A stretch of DNA of 64,000 bases from Drosophila pseudoobscura (taxonomy: Eukaryota; Arthropoda; Insecta; Diptera; Drosophilidae). Below are positions 49,059 to 62,298 of this stretch, piece after piece. The stretch's first letter is position 1; each line of letters begins with the position of its first letter. Both the position numbers and the translations under genes were made by a program. Location: the NCBI RefSeq assembly GCF_009870125.1, contig NC_046680.1, forward strand, positions 22,897,501-22,961,500, written 5' to 3'. The notes beneath the pieces were generated by a model that saw only the letters and a list, made by a program, of their open reading frames with translations, was not told the origin of the DNA and did no database searches.

Positions 49059-49970
49059 ACCCAGAACTAAACTGAAAATATAATGAAAACGATTGTAGAT
49101 TGTTTTGTAATTATCATCCGGTATATAGTATTAAAAGTTTGAGTAAAACAGTTTTTTGGGCATTGTAAAAACTTCTCTGAAAGAGAAGTAATTGTAAATG
49201 ATTCTATCTCACTCTACCACATGGGATTTCGCTTTACATTTACTTTTACATTTACTTTACATTTACTTTTACATTTACTTTACATTTACATTTACTTTAC
49301 TTTCAACCACGTTTCCACACGCAGGTCATTTTAAGGTCACGTTGGGAAACGAAGTTGGAAAAATTTTCAAAAATTACATAGCATCTACATAAGCGTGACA
49401 TTGTTTCTACAGTGAGTCAAATGGAACAGTGGCGCCATGAATATTTTAGATATTGGTACAAACTACATGTGGAATGTACCATTTCATTGGTACATTTGTA
49501 GACATTAGCAATCTTCTGATGTTAAATCTTGTTCGCTGTTAACAAGGTTCTATGGGAAAGGCCTAATGGGAAGAGCGATGCAGTGAGCGCGAGAGATATA
49601 CATACATATATGCCTCACATGGCTTTCCAGTTGAGCTGGCCAAGAAAATAAACCAATCCAAACACGATTTGTCCCCAAAATTCCTATACTTCTGGATATA
49701 CCCTTATCCATGGACCTCTATCTGGCCCGAGCCTTCTTAGCTGGTCTGCGTTTTTATTAAGCTTGGTATACCATCCTAAGGGTAGGGACAGCGCTAAAAC
49801 CGAGAGAGAGAGCGGTTGACAAACAACTTAGGCCACCAAAGAGAGGTATGCCTAATAACGATCACGTTATGCTTAGGCTACGATCATCATTATATCGTCA
49901 TATGGTAGCGTAGCCAGCCAGCGATCATTCGTAGTTTTGCTTTTGCCGGGAGCGGAGAGCGAGCGCTCCA
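49059..49970. other. Spacer between the second and third FAR
   Basis: About 0.9 kb with no coding frame. It contains the TTTACATTTACT array at 49233-49302 and ends at the likely promoter of the third FAR. Confidence 0.5.
49233..49302. repeat. (TTTACATTTACT)n minisatellite
   Basis: About six copies of a 12-base unit or its 6-base parts, slightly diverged, in the spacer between two FAR genes. Confidence 0.85.
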
Positions 49971-49973
49971 TTC

Positions 49974-50310
49974 AGTTTCAAAACGAGCCGATATCGTAAC
50001 TTCTCAGATACACACAAACCTGCAGATACGGTTACCAATACGCGTGCATCTGCATTTGTGTTTGTATTTTGTTTACAGTCGCATCAACATCTGGACAGGA
50101 GAAGAGAAAACATACGAAAGAAGCAAAGCAAAACGAACAACAAGCAGAAAGAGTGGAAGCGAAAGAAGGCCGTGTTTGGAGGAAAGAAAAATTGAACCCA
50201 TTCTAGATCGATTTGCAAACGATCTTAGGCTCTAAACCCAGCGATAGGCAACAGCAGCCGAAAGATAGATAGATAGATATCTATACCCATTTCGTACACC
50301 TGCAGAAATT
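49974..50310 (+). promoter_or_regulatory. Promoter region and 5' leader of the third FAR
   Basis: An initiator-like TTCAGTTT (start at about 49974) follows GAGA/GAGCG-rich DNA. The leader is A-rich and holds no ATG before the start codon at 50311, unlike the leaders of the other FAR genes here. No TATA box is seen. The exact start is inferred. Confidence 0.4.
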
Positions 50311-53300
50311 ATGGCCAGGTAAGTAGTGTTACTCAATGTGTCTTAAACAATGCAAGACCCGATCGTGGACCCGAACTGTCAGCGGCGTGTGTGTGTGTGT
50401 TTTTTTGGTAGCCCGTTTGACAACTTTCGGCCAAATTTTTCTCTTTTCTCCGCTCGAAAGCTGCTATTGAGGTTAGATATTCGGTGCAAAGTTCGAAATG
50501 CGGCAGATCTGCCAAGAAACATGCATTTAAATCTATTTGTGCACGATCTTTGACATCCACTCGAATGCATTTCTTGGAATATTGTTTCTAAAAGAGCAGC
50601 CGCAACGCAAATGTACAACAACTTCTCGTTATTCCATTGCATTAGCATCTCTCGACACTTTCTTCTCCATCACATAAGAGTCGACTGTGTTCTCTGAGAG
50701 AGGGAGTGTTTACAGAGAGAGCGATTGCATTCTTCAGTCTCTACTCAAACTTTGACCTGTTGACGCCTTGCCTTTTTCCTTGGGAAGTGAGTGGGGAAGG
50801 GAAGTGTATCCACAGATCTGTAGTTCTCTGGTGCAGCAAGCCAGAGATGACGTAAATGGTTCCGTTTTGCAGTCGTCAGAAAATCCAGCGGAAAATTACA
50901 GGTTGTCATATGTAGCTGAGGGAAGTTGAAAAACATGATCCATTACATACAATTACATGCACCTTTAGCAACATACTCTTTTCGAACGTTCATTAATAAT
51001 CGCAAGAGTAAGGTAAGCCAGAGATTTATTGGCCACCGCAAGGTTGGCCACAGTTGGTAGGGTCAGTTATCCAGGCAGACAGGCAAACAGACGATGATTG
51101 AGTCGAGGGTTCCTTAATTGCTGAGGTGGGAATAGCTTTTAAATTTATATGTACTGATACTCGTATAGTTATTAAATGTAATTAAAACGTGCACAGCCTA
51201 TGGTTCCATATGCACTTTTTACATCGAGTGTTGAGAATAGTTGAGTGGCTTCCCAGCACTGTTTCTGAACCAAAGTATAATTTGAAACAAATTTCAAGTA
51301 GCACCTCCGCCAATACAGTAAATCCCAGCAATTAATTACCCAAGATAAGCCGCGCCACTGACCAGATGGTATATCTAATCAGCGTAACGGACAGTGCATG
51401 GTATCAGCCAGATAAGCAACCCAATTTACCACAGCACTGAATGGGATCAAAGACAGAAAAAGACAAGGCAACACATTTCTGCCTGTCTTTGGATCGGGTC
51501 ACCCGCCTGCTTCGTTTCCCTTCTGTTTCGGGTAGTAGCTGCTCCAAAGTGAAAGCTCAATTTAGTTTAGACAGCAATCTCTGACAAGAGGCCGCCAGGG
51601 GGCAACATGCAATCATTAACCATGACTTGACGCCTTTTTTATGGACCTGCAAAGACCTTCAGGGCCTCGCCTGTGACTGCATGCGGAAATTTGCATTATT
51701 TTTGTATATAAATACTACAATTTATGTACATACATATAGGGAATGTTGCATTTCTTCGAGTTTTATATGGGATTTGTTATGTAGAAATTATATCACGCAT
51801 TTGTTGAGGGGAAAAACAGAGATTCGATCCCCTTCAATGATCATCATTATAAAATCATTTGGCATAACAAAAAATTTGAGATGGCGCGGACTGCAGATCA
51901 TTAAAAGAAAAAATGCGCTTGGAGTTGGCTAATTGAATGATCAAGTTGCGTGTGCCTTTCGTTGTTTGACGGGGAAAAGGTTTGGCAATACGCTGGGATG
52001 CCGAATATTTCAGTGTAGCTTACAGGAAAAGGCTATGGTCGATCAGTTATGTCTGTCTGTCGACGGCAACAGCCTTTAAGCAATTAATTTAAGCATTACA
52101 AATAAATCTGTATGGAATAAAGTTCCAAAGATCTCATGACTGAATTATGCCTTTAATTCTTCAGTTTCTAAATGCATTCCTTGACATGTTATTTAATCAA
52201 ATGACAGGTTTGAGTGCAGCCGAATACAATAGGCAATGCACCATTAGGCTAGAGTCAACTGGGACGCCCACAAATTGGATTTGAACAGTACGAGTATTGG
52301 CAGTGACCCGAAAACCGACACCCGGCACCTGCTAACAAATCATTAGCTAGATCAATATTAGAAGAGCCACAATCAGCAGTAACTTAGAACTAGCAACTCA
52401 CGCGGGAAACAGGTTTTGCCTTGGAATCCAGTCGGAGATGTCCACAAAGTCGCTTGGGGTTTCGTAAGTTTGCCACGACGCAACGCCAGCAGCCACTGCC
52501 ATTTGAATGGGAGATGAGAGAAAGTTTGATGAGAGTTCATTTTCATTTTATGGCATCTGAAAATACATGTAGAGGCAGTTGTTATATAAACACAGATTGA
52601 GGGAAGAGAGACGATAACGACTGCGACTAACGTATTCCTACAATGTTTCAGCTCTTCCATCACAGACTTCTATGCGGGGCGCAATGTGTTCATCACGGGC
52701 GCCACTGGCTTCGTGGGCGTCACCATTGTGGAGAAGCTGCTGCGCGATGTGCCCAAGGTGGGCAACCTGTATCTGCTGATGCGCGCCAAGAAGGGAAAGA
52801 GCGTGGAGGAGAGGCTCGAGGAGCTCAAGAAAAACTCTGTCTTTGATCGCTTCAAGGAGATGCAGCTGGAGTCGCGTCTCACGAAGATCGTCCCCATTGA
52901 GGGTGATGTGGGCTTGGACAACCTGGGAATCTCGCCAAAGGACCGCCAGACGCTGATCGATAATGTAAATGTGGTGTTCCATTCGGCGGCCACCCTGGAC
53001 TTCTTTCAGTCCCTCAAGGAGACGACCAACATCAATCTGCAGGGAACACGACGCGTGGTGGAGCTGTGCCAACAGCTGAAGCAACTGGATTCGCTGGTCC
53101 ATGTGTCCAGCGCTTATGTGAACGCCTATCTGACAGAGGTCGAGGAGAAGCTCTATCCTTCGCCCGACGATCCCGAGAAGATCATACAGCTGGCCGAAAC
53201 CCTCAACGACGAGGCGCTAAAGGCACTCGAAAAGAAGTGAGTACCTGAAATTGGATTATTTTACAATTGTACGAAAATCTTTTACAGACTGCTCAAGGAT

Positions 53301-54430
53301 CATCCGAATACGTACACTTTCACCAAGCACCTGGCCGAGCACGAGGTGGCCAATGCGGCCAGTAGCTTTCCCTGCGGCATTGTCCGCCCCAGCATGAGTG
53401 AGTGACAGACACACGGGGCTTCTACGCTTTTCGGATATAGAAACTTATACTTTCAGTCACGGCGGCTTGGAAGGAACCCATTCCTGGGTGGACCATCTCG
53501 AAGAACGGCCCCCAAGGCTTCTTTATGGGCGCCTCCAAGGGAGTGCTACGCCGCCTGCCCCTAGATCCGAGCATCATCATGGACTACATTCCCATCGATG
53601 TGGTGGTCAATGGCATCATCACCACCGGCTACTATGTCAATGCGCTCAAGGCGAAGAACGCCGGCCGTCCAGCCGAGCTGCAGATCTTCCACCTGACATC
53701 CAGCACGTACAAGCCCTTCCGCTTCGATCTGATGGCGGACAAGATCAACAGCTATCTGCACGACTATCCTCTGAACAGCGCCGTCTGGTACCCTAATCTG
53801 CGGCTGGTCAAGAGCCTCTGGGTCTTTCGGCTGAGCGCCATACTGTTCCACTTTGTGCCTGCATTCTTCCTGGATATCGTTACCCGCATCACCGGCGGCC
53901 GTCCCATGTGAGTATCACAGAGATCTCTCTTAGAATAAGAGTTTATTTTCCCCTGCTTACAGTTTGATGAGGCTGCACAAGAACGTGTGGAACTCGCTGA
54001 ACACCCTGGAGCGCTTCATCTTCACGGAATGGCACTTTGACAGCAAGCGTCTACTAGCCCTTTCCAAGTCGATGGACGTGGTGGACAGGAAGAAGTTCGT
54101 CATTGACATTGGCGAGCTGACGTGGGACGAGTACTTCTCTAACACCATTCGCGGAGTGCGGCAGTACCTCAGCAAGGAGTCACCCAAGAATCTGGAGAAG
54201 GCACGTCGCAAGGATAAAATGTTAGTGATCATATAGCACCCCTATTCTATATTCCATATTCCATCGGGATACTAACGAATATATTTGACAGTCTTCTCGG
54301 TCTGCATGTTGCCCTCCAGCTGCTGTTCTGGTTCGGAATATTCAAGCTGATCGTCTGGATCTCGGGAGTCTCCAGCGCCAAGGCGGCCCTTATTTTGCCC
54401 GTCTTCTATTATCTGTTTGGACTGCTCTAG
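50311..54430 (+). CDS. CG8306: Fatty acyl-CoA reductase, orthologue of CG8306
   Basis: NADPH-dependent fatty acyl-CoA reductase making fatty alcohols, probably at a membrane of the endoplasmic reticulum or peroxisome. Coding exons: 50311-50318 (8 nt), 52652-53236, 53288-53397, 53457-53907, 53963-54220, 54292-54430; phases fit and give 516 aa, the length remembered for fly CG8306. Splicing the 8-nt exon gives [13 protein letters not shown], which fits the family start. Then come TGATGFVG (18-25), [23 protein letters not shown] with Tyr 207 and Lys 211, and a C-terminal hydrophobic pair. Without the first exon the protein would lack a start Met, as the next in-frame Met lies inside the fold. 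It lies downstream of the CG8303-like gene in the same direction, as a tandem pair. Confidence 0.95.
50319..52651 (+). other. First intron of CG8306
   Basis: The 2.3-kb intron between the 8-nt coding exon and the second exon. No nested gene, RNA gene or repeat family is seen. The donor is GTAAGT and the acceptor is ATGTTTCAG. It is the likeliest place for enhancers of this gene. Confidence 0.7.
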
Positions 54431-54512
54431 TGCGGCCGTATTTCTAGTTGAGCATTCTCTCAATGTTATTCACGCTAAATACAATTTTTACACAAGGTTG
54501 GGTTTTACAAGA

Positions 54513-54518
54513 AATAAA
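54513..54518 (+). terminator. Poly(A) signal of CG8306
   Basis: AATAAA lies 82 bases past the stop codon, so the 3' untranslated region is short. Confidence 0.65.
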
Positions 54519-55620
54519 AATACACAAAAAATAAATAATTGCGCGCAAAAGTTGGTTTTGTGCTTGTTGTTGTCAAGAATATATCGATATTGATATTACA
54601 AAAATATCATTTCATATCGTAATGAACATCGGCCAGATCTGTTGACATGAATATATTTTTTATTAATATTAAAGCCTAGTACTTATATCAGCAAAATCCA
54701 TCGATCGAATCAGGAATGATATTCGAATGGAAACGATATAAACACAAAAACATTTCAATCTATGCTAAATTTTGTAGCAGGCGTTTTTCTGACGACTACT
54801 TAGATCAGCAAAATAAATAGTCGATTAATACTGGAAAAGCAACGATACATATTGACAAAGCAAAAATTGTATATTCTGATCTTGAAGGAAGCAAACGAGA
54901 AAGTGCCAGTCGGCTAGAAACTGGCATAATGAAGACAAATTTAATCTTATTAAGGCTTGCTTCCCTACAAAATTTAAATATGTACCTGTTTTATTTGTAA
55001 GGAAACAGCCTGCACATCTGGTCACACCTTGCACTGAAAAAAATATATTTATTTATTATTTATGAGGTGTTCAAACGTCACAAAGGACAAAGAGTACGAT
55101 AAATAACAGTTAGTAAATAATTCCACTAATATTTCCATGCCTAAGTAGAAAATATACATGTAACCGTTTTTAGTCGATCATCCGATATTATCCTATAGTG
55201 CCACTAGGTACATTCATTTGCGCAGGCACAGATAAAGTAACGGAACCGACCATGGATGATTTCCAAATCCCATTAACACGATGCTTTAGCTTCGTAGATA
55301 GTTTTTGTCCTGATTTTTGGTATATAATCCTCGCATGTTTGTGGCAAGCATACATGGGACGTTGTTCTTGGCGCCGATTGGTTCCGCTTATCGCACGAAA
55401 CTATCGATATATTCTAGAAGCTACCCTTTTATTCGATTAAGTGTAAAAGTAGGGGAACAAAATAGTGTCGATTCACCTTGAAATCAGAAAATAATAAATC
55501 CCACAAAAGATTAATTTTAATATTTTTGCCGGCTAAAATCACCTATCATCTACAAATATATTATCAAAAATATATATCGATATATTGATATATCAACATT
55601 CGCGCGATCGCGATCGCCTG
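54519..55620. promoter_or_regulatory. AT-rich spacer with three DRE motifs upstream of Tab2
   Basis: TATCGATA, the DNA replication-related element bound by DREF, is present exactly at 54582-54589, 55402-55409 and 55575-55582. TGGTCACACCT near 55019 resembles the core promoter motif 1 of fly housekeeping genes with one difference. A 14-bp palindrome (GCGATCGCGATCGC) sits at 55604-55617, next to the likely start of the Tab2 leader. No coding frame is supported. Confidence 0.5.
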
Positions 55621-55908
55621 CTCCGTGAAAAATTACAATAAATTATTAAATTTAGTGCAACATTAAATATAAAAAACGAGTGCGTTGGAGTGGGACTGTG
55701 CGTGGAATCGAGTGCGATAGGCGAAACGAAACGAAACAAGGGAGAAGCCATAGAAAGTCAAGCCAACAACAACAGTGAAAGGGGAGGGGGCCAAAGCCAA
55801 AAGCCACAAAAATATTGAGTATACAAATTTAATGCTAAAATACGGATTCTCTGCAAAGGCATCAACACCAGGAACTTCACTGTACGTGCCACATATTAAA
55901 TTCCTTTG
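55621..55908 (+). promoter_or_regulatory. Possible distal leader exon of Tab2
   Basis: A-rich leader-like sequence on the + strand ends in a donor (TTCCTTTG then GTGAGT, GT at 55909-55910). The nearest + strand coding start with an acceptor is that of Tab2 at 63518, so this is probably its distal first exon. DRE motifs and the GATCGC palindrome precede it, which fits a broadly used promoter. Confidence 0.4.
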
Positions 55909-58265
55909 GTGAGTGGGTGGAAGGGCATCGAAATTTTTAAACAAAGAGAGAGAGATAGAGAGAGCAGGATCTCTTGCACAGACCCACATCCACATAAAAG
56001 TGTCTGGTAAATTGCAATTATGGGAGGAGCAGAAGGGTAGAGGAGCCCGAGCAGCTGCTTTTCCCCAAAAACAAAATTCGTAAAAACAACATCCACACAC
56101 ACACGCATACGAAAAAAAAATACCTTTACACATATGCAACAAGTTGTGCATGCGTCTGTTGGAGGAGGGGGGTTGGGTTGATTTCCCCATCGTTTACCGT
56201 TCATTTTTGGACGTTTTTGCTTTTTATCTACTATTGCGTAGTGCCGCCGTCGCGCGCTGCCAATGTCACCTGTCTTTATGCGCTGCTCTCGTATACTCGC
56301 TCTCTCTCGCTCCCACACTGGTTTTTATCTCTCTGGTGCCGTTAACACTGGCACAGACGACGACTCGACGATCTACGTGTCCCTTTCGCACGCCCATTTG
56401 GCCGTTGCTGCTCAGTGCACGTAACTGTGTATTTGGCATGCATGTGCGTCTTTGTGTGTGTGTGCGAGAGTGCGAGTGTGGGCGAGAGTGAGAGTGTGTA
56501 TATTTCCGCCTGTTGATAACAGAACAACTGTTGTCAATTCAATGGTTGGAGCGAGGGGATCCACCATCCATCGTCATGGCCTTAATTCTTATGGAAATAT
56601 AGTCCAAATATCGCTTCGATTTTCATCACCCCTTCCTCATTCTCCCCTCTCCTACCCCATTATCCTAATTGCTAATCGCAAAGTACAAATATTGATTTTT
56701 CATGTGCGTGTGTTTTTGTGGTTTCCAGAGAAAGCAGGGCACACCTATTCCTGATCAGAAGTGCCAGTGGAGTTTGATTCTATTGCGATCTCTTCTCTCC
56801 GCTTACTCTGACAGTTAGGCACTATTGTAGCTCCCAACTCATATACATATATTTCCAACAGTTAAAACACAGTCCAATTATAGTATATTGCTCTCATAAA
56901 CATCATTGGCTTATAATTGGATTCTTAAGTTTCATAGAAACGGCTAGGAAGAAAGAATCCAATCTCAATGGAACTCGACATTTAAACAAACATATGTATG
57001 TATGTATGATATCGTATAGTAGGCGGGTATGGGGGTTAGATTGAAATGAAGATTCAGGTGCCAGCCCCCCACTTCCAGAGGATATCTTATCTTCGTTACT
57101 CCAAAATGTAACTTTCTTGAGATTGTAGCACCTTATCAATTAAAATAGATTCTCTTTCACTCTTGTTTATTATTAATTTTTTTTTCTTTTGGGCTCGTAT
57201 TAGGAAAACAAGTTTACAAAACTTTTGCACTTTTGCTGCTGCGAACAGATTCTGTATCTGTATCTGTGTCGCTGTTGTACGAGTTGTACGTGTATTCGTA
57301 ATTGTTGCCATTTCATATTACGCCTTTGTATAGTTGTTGTTGTTTCTGCGGGAAATTCCCGGAATGAACAGAGTTGATAGTACGAATATACTAGAGGTAC
57401 CAACATATACAATGAAATTCTGAAAAATATGCTAATCTGGGGTTCTGCTCTCCCTAAAGTTGGGGGGACTGACTATCGAAAACTTTCCATTTCCATCCGT
57501 ACTCCGTACTCATTGAAAAGTTCCCACCAAAAAGGCGAATTCGAGTATAATCAATCTTATCAGTTTTCTGCATAAAATTGGGTTTACTTTTTATGACAGT
57601 ATGTCCCCCTCTCCCTAGCGATAAGCTTAGTGAAACCTCTCTCTAATGGAACCGAACCCCTCCAGGGAACACACCTTTTCGCCTAAAAATAACTCCATAT
57701 TGATTATTTGCATATTTCCGAACAGAACAGAGCAGATCTGTGAAGAAGCACATCCTCACGCAGAGAGAGAATGAGAGTGAGGGGCGATCGGTCATAAATA
57801 AATAAATAACCCGTATATATGGTATTATTGGCTTTTATTTTCGCACTACGCGGATTGGATAGGGCAGGAGTTCCATTCCTGTTCCGTTCCCCATCCCCAG
57901 TGCCGCCATGGCTTTTCCATTTCCAATTCTAAAAGTCGCGCCAATGACGTCAGTCCCAAGGCCTGACGTCTGCACAAAATTCCGCAAAACGCCTCTTCAA
58001 ATTATTGGCAAGCAGACGGGTTGGGACGGGAAGTGAACGGCGGAGAACAGAGAGACGATGAAGGCGCAGTGGAGAGTGGGAGGAAAAGAAAAGCAGAGCA
58101 CAAAAATAATGTACAAAATAAAATTATTTTTGTTCCATTTCTCTCTGGTTTTTCTTTCTTTTTATATTTCAGCGCTGCCTGCCTTCATTCCACCGATTTC
58201 ATGTTGTCCCCTGCATTTGATTTATAATTTTCACAATTTCCATCGTTCTCTCTTCTCTCCCTCTA

Positions 58266-58304
<39 letters not shown>

Positions 58305-61300
58305 GCGTTAAATTCCAAATATTTGTTGTCTTTCCCACAAGAAAAGTGAAAGTTGTTTTCCATGTTATTTATTTTTTACTGCAGCTTCTTCTTTTTCTGT
58401 TATTCTGGTATATTTGTTGTACTTTTCGATTAGTTCTTGTTTTTACGCATTTTCTTTCCCTTTGTCGTCCGTCCATGTGTTTTGTGTTCCGAAAGTGCAG
58501 AAGTGGAGGAGGAGATAGGTTTTTTGGTACGTAGTTCCTTTAGAAATCTATTTTTTCGGTAATTTCGTTTTTTCCCCCTCCCCAAAAAATTATTTATAAT
58601 TATTTATACTTTTGACACACCAGACAGCGAGATTTCCGGTCAATATGCAACACTGATACTCCTCCTCTCCTCAAATCGCTTTGGGACGAAAACCTGGCCT
58701 TCGGTGGGGGGGACTGACAGTTCGATTAATTCCCTTAGATTTCGGTTATCAGATTGATTTATTTGATGGACATTGGGATTCGTGGCCTCCTCTGGGACTG
58801 TAAATTAAAATGAAATCCTGAAATGAGTCGATTGCAGTTTAAAATATGATATTTGGGGATCGTTACCCAAAGGAAATCATTTATACTTTAATGACCGTGT
58901 CAAACCGTAAATCGATCTTTGACAGATTCTACTCCTGTTTATAATCAGTTTAGATGATTTTTGATCGATGTCGTGTGAATAATATCGAACGATGTATTTA
59001 ATAGTTTGCGCTGCTCTGTTTTCCATCGGCCCTAATTAAATATATTCCCACTACACTTGACCAAATGGGGGAAAATCCCCCATATCATTCCAATTTGTGA
59101 TGTACTACGTCCTTCACCGCTGGCTCTCTTTTCTATTTTCTAATTTAATGAATGGAAATTTTGTTCCACTAATTACAAGAGTTTCCCCCTCCATTTCCAT
59201 TTCCCGCCCCCTTCCCACCTACAATCTACAATACCCACGCAATCCATGATCCACGTTGTGGATCCTAAACAATCCATGGGCCGAGCGCTGCCATAATTTT
59301 AATGATTGTAAACTTTTTGTTGTTTTTGTTGTGTGTTTTCCCCATAGTTTTTTCCATTTTGTGTGTTTGTTTTATGTTTTTTTTTTGGCACACAATGCGA
59401 AATTGTTGTTGTTCTGTGTTTGTATTTATTTTTATTGTTGCTATTATTTCTTAACAACTTTTATGTTTGTTTTTGCGTGTCCTCGAAATAAAACACACGA
59501 AAAAAACAAACCAAAGTACCAAATTGGAAGAAGACAAATGATGATTTACCTGAAGCATCATTTCATTTGTACCTACATATGTATAAGATTTTGAAACGCT
59601 GGGTACAGTGCGTTTCGAAACTCTAAGAATACCTACTGGGAATGTATGCTGCTTTTCACCCATCTTCTGCTCATACAGATAATATACTCGTATCTTTACC
59701 GATACATAACGTCACTATCCGTCTCTCGCGATGGCGAGAGTTACAGTTTAAAGTTTTTCAGGCAGAGATGAAGAAGCATTGCAGCAGAGTTGCACTCAAC
59801 TTCTATCTTGCTTTTTTTTTTTTATTTCTCTTTGCCCTAGAATATGTTTTACCTTATCTTTACCTCTTAATTGGTTCCGAAAACACATCTGTGATTCCTT
59901 TTATTATCCGATAGTCTAAACTATGTTCCGTAATCTGCAGTCTGATAACTTGATAATTCATTCATCTCGTTACTCAAAAAGAACCGAAACGCAACGTGCA
60001 CAGGTACAGGTACGAATACGATTACATATGATGTCTGTATCTATAATATTACCTATCATTCCACACGTGTAATCTCAGTTTCTTCTTTATAACAGAGAAG
60101 AAGGGCGAGAGCAAAGATTGCAATATATTTGACGTCGATTTCCGATTCTGCATTCTAACATTTATATGTACATACATATGTATATATACATATCTCCTAT
60201 CTGCCTGCCTCTGTATCTCGTATCTCTATCTATTTATCTGTGAATCTGTGGGTGTATCTGCATCTGTGTGTGTGTATCTGGCTAATTGTGAAGGTCGTTT
60301 ACGTCTGCAGTCGATCGCCTGCCATTCTCTATGGCTCTTGTTGTTGCTGCGTCTGCTACCACCCGCTACAAACGGCAGACGAAGAAAACACGAAGGAAAA
60401 GCACACAAAATGAATTTTCATTCCCGCTCCCGCTCACCCCCAACCCCCTCCATTCAATTTGATCTCTTTTCTACCCCTCGAAAAATTCCTAACCAACAAA
60501 AAAAAGTGGAAGAGAATTTGTTTATATTTATATGCTAAATATTTTCAAATATCAGATCGCAATTTGCGTGTTCCGCCCATCTCCCATCCTATACCATCCC
60601 ATCCAATGCCCGCCGACCAGCCCATAAGTACGCCACCCCTCCTACAGATGAGCGGAGGCGGGGAAGGGTTGGAATTTTATTTAATGGAAAAGCCACATTT
60701 CAAGAGGAATTATTCTTCATAATTCTCTGAGGTTTTCTCATCTTTAATGACTTCTTAATTTCGCACGGATCTCGAAAATGTTGCCATTCCACGCCGTCGA
60801 ACAATATTGTGTTTTAAAATAAACAAAAATGTGCTGGAAAAGATGGGTCGATTTTTTGAGTCTCTTTAGTTTTGGATCCCTTGCCGATCGGTTACTCTTA
60901 TGGAAGTTACGATGGAAGATGCATATTGATATTGGATCAGATTTTGTATGAGATATGATTCGATATAGCTCTGATATTGAAACACTGCTTTTAATCTAGG
61001 TCTGGTGTCCTCAGACTTGAGGGGGTTTTTAAACCATTCCGACGCCGCTACTGTTTGGGCCTGAGGATGGCGAAAGAACCCGTGAAGATGAAGCTTGGAT
61101 CTGGCCTTTTCTTTGGATATTCGTCGAATTAGCAACAGGTTCGGGTCATCGGACTAACTGCCTACAAATTGTAACTGAAGTCTATCTGCTCAGGCACCAC
61201 ATAAACATCTACAGAAAGTCGTAATACCCTGTCTGCATACTATATCCTAAAGTGTATACAAAAGAAAAGCTGGAAAACAATGAACAACAGGGGAAGCAAA

Positions 61301-62290
61301 AAACAACAACTAAACTGAAATACATTCATAATTTATTATTTATGCTTTGGTGGCCAATTTTAATGGCGCCATCGCTTGCAAATTAAGTGCTATATTTTAT
61401 AATTTATTTGCATCTCTTTCACCCTTGGACATGGTTCTGTTTCTGCTTCTGTTTCTGTTTTGGGGCTTATTGTTTGTTTTTATTCATTTTGTCAGAGTTT
61501 CTTCTAGTCTCCATTTTTTTTTTTTTTGTTTTTGCTTGTCGCCATCTCCTGGGAGAACAGGTGAGCCGCCGATGCCGCTGCGAGGGCGTTTCTTTTTTTT
61601 TTTGGAATAACTTGGCTAAGCCAGGGGTTTATCTAAGCGTTTTTCATTTGGCCGGTAATTAAATGTTGATCCCATTTGATGGGTCTTTGCTTCTTTTTCT
61701 GTTAACTCTTTCACCTCAGAACAAAATATCATTAATTTTGCGCAGATTGTTTTCTATATTCAAAGATACAGATATACAGATACATATATAAAATATTTCA
61801 TTCAATTTCTTTGGTTTTCGTTGTGTTTGTGCAACACCCACACAAAAGTTTATTTTTATAAAATAAAGAGAGAGAGAGACATATGTACATATGTACATAT
61901 GTATACAATAAAACAAAATTAAAATTTGTGCTGCAAAAATATTGAATGATTTAATTGATTCGCTGCGGTTGCTCTTCTGTTTTTTAGTACTGTCTACAAT
62001 ATGCCTTAATTTAATTCTAACCACAATTCGATTTGATTTGGGGATATTGAACAAAACAGTCATAAAAAGACCGTATCGAATGACTATATCATGTAGCTAC
62101 CATATGAAAGATCGTTCTGTATTGGTTTCTTGTATTAGAGTGCGTACTAGAATTCACAGTAGGTATTCATAAGATCACAGCTGCATATTGAATGCTTTCC
62201 GAATCATTGCTTCACTCGTCACATGACTCCTGAATCGGCAATCCAAGATATTCAGATGCAACACCGACGTAAAAAAAACGACGATACTCT
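55909..62290 (+). other. Probable first intron of Tab2
   Basis: No coding gene supported. The stretch holds CT-rich tracts (58263-58299), poly-T and poly-A runs, GT/CA tracts (56445-56500, 60245-60280) and ACATATGTA-type palindromic repeats (about 60163-60190, 61879-61903). All longer frames are low-complexity. Confidence 0.45.
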
Positions 62291-62298
62291 GTTCGTTC

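Noticed and set aside
53398..53796. 132-residue + strand frame within CG8306
   Set aside because: Out-of-frame shadow that crosses the intron at 53398-53456.
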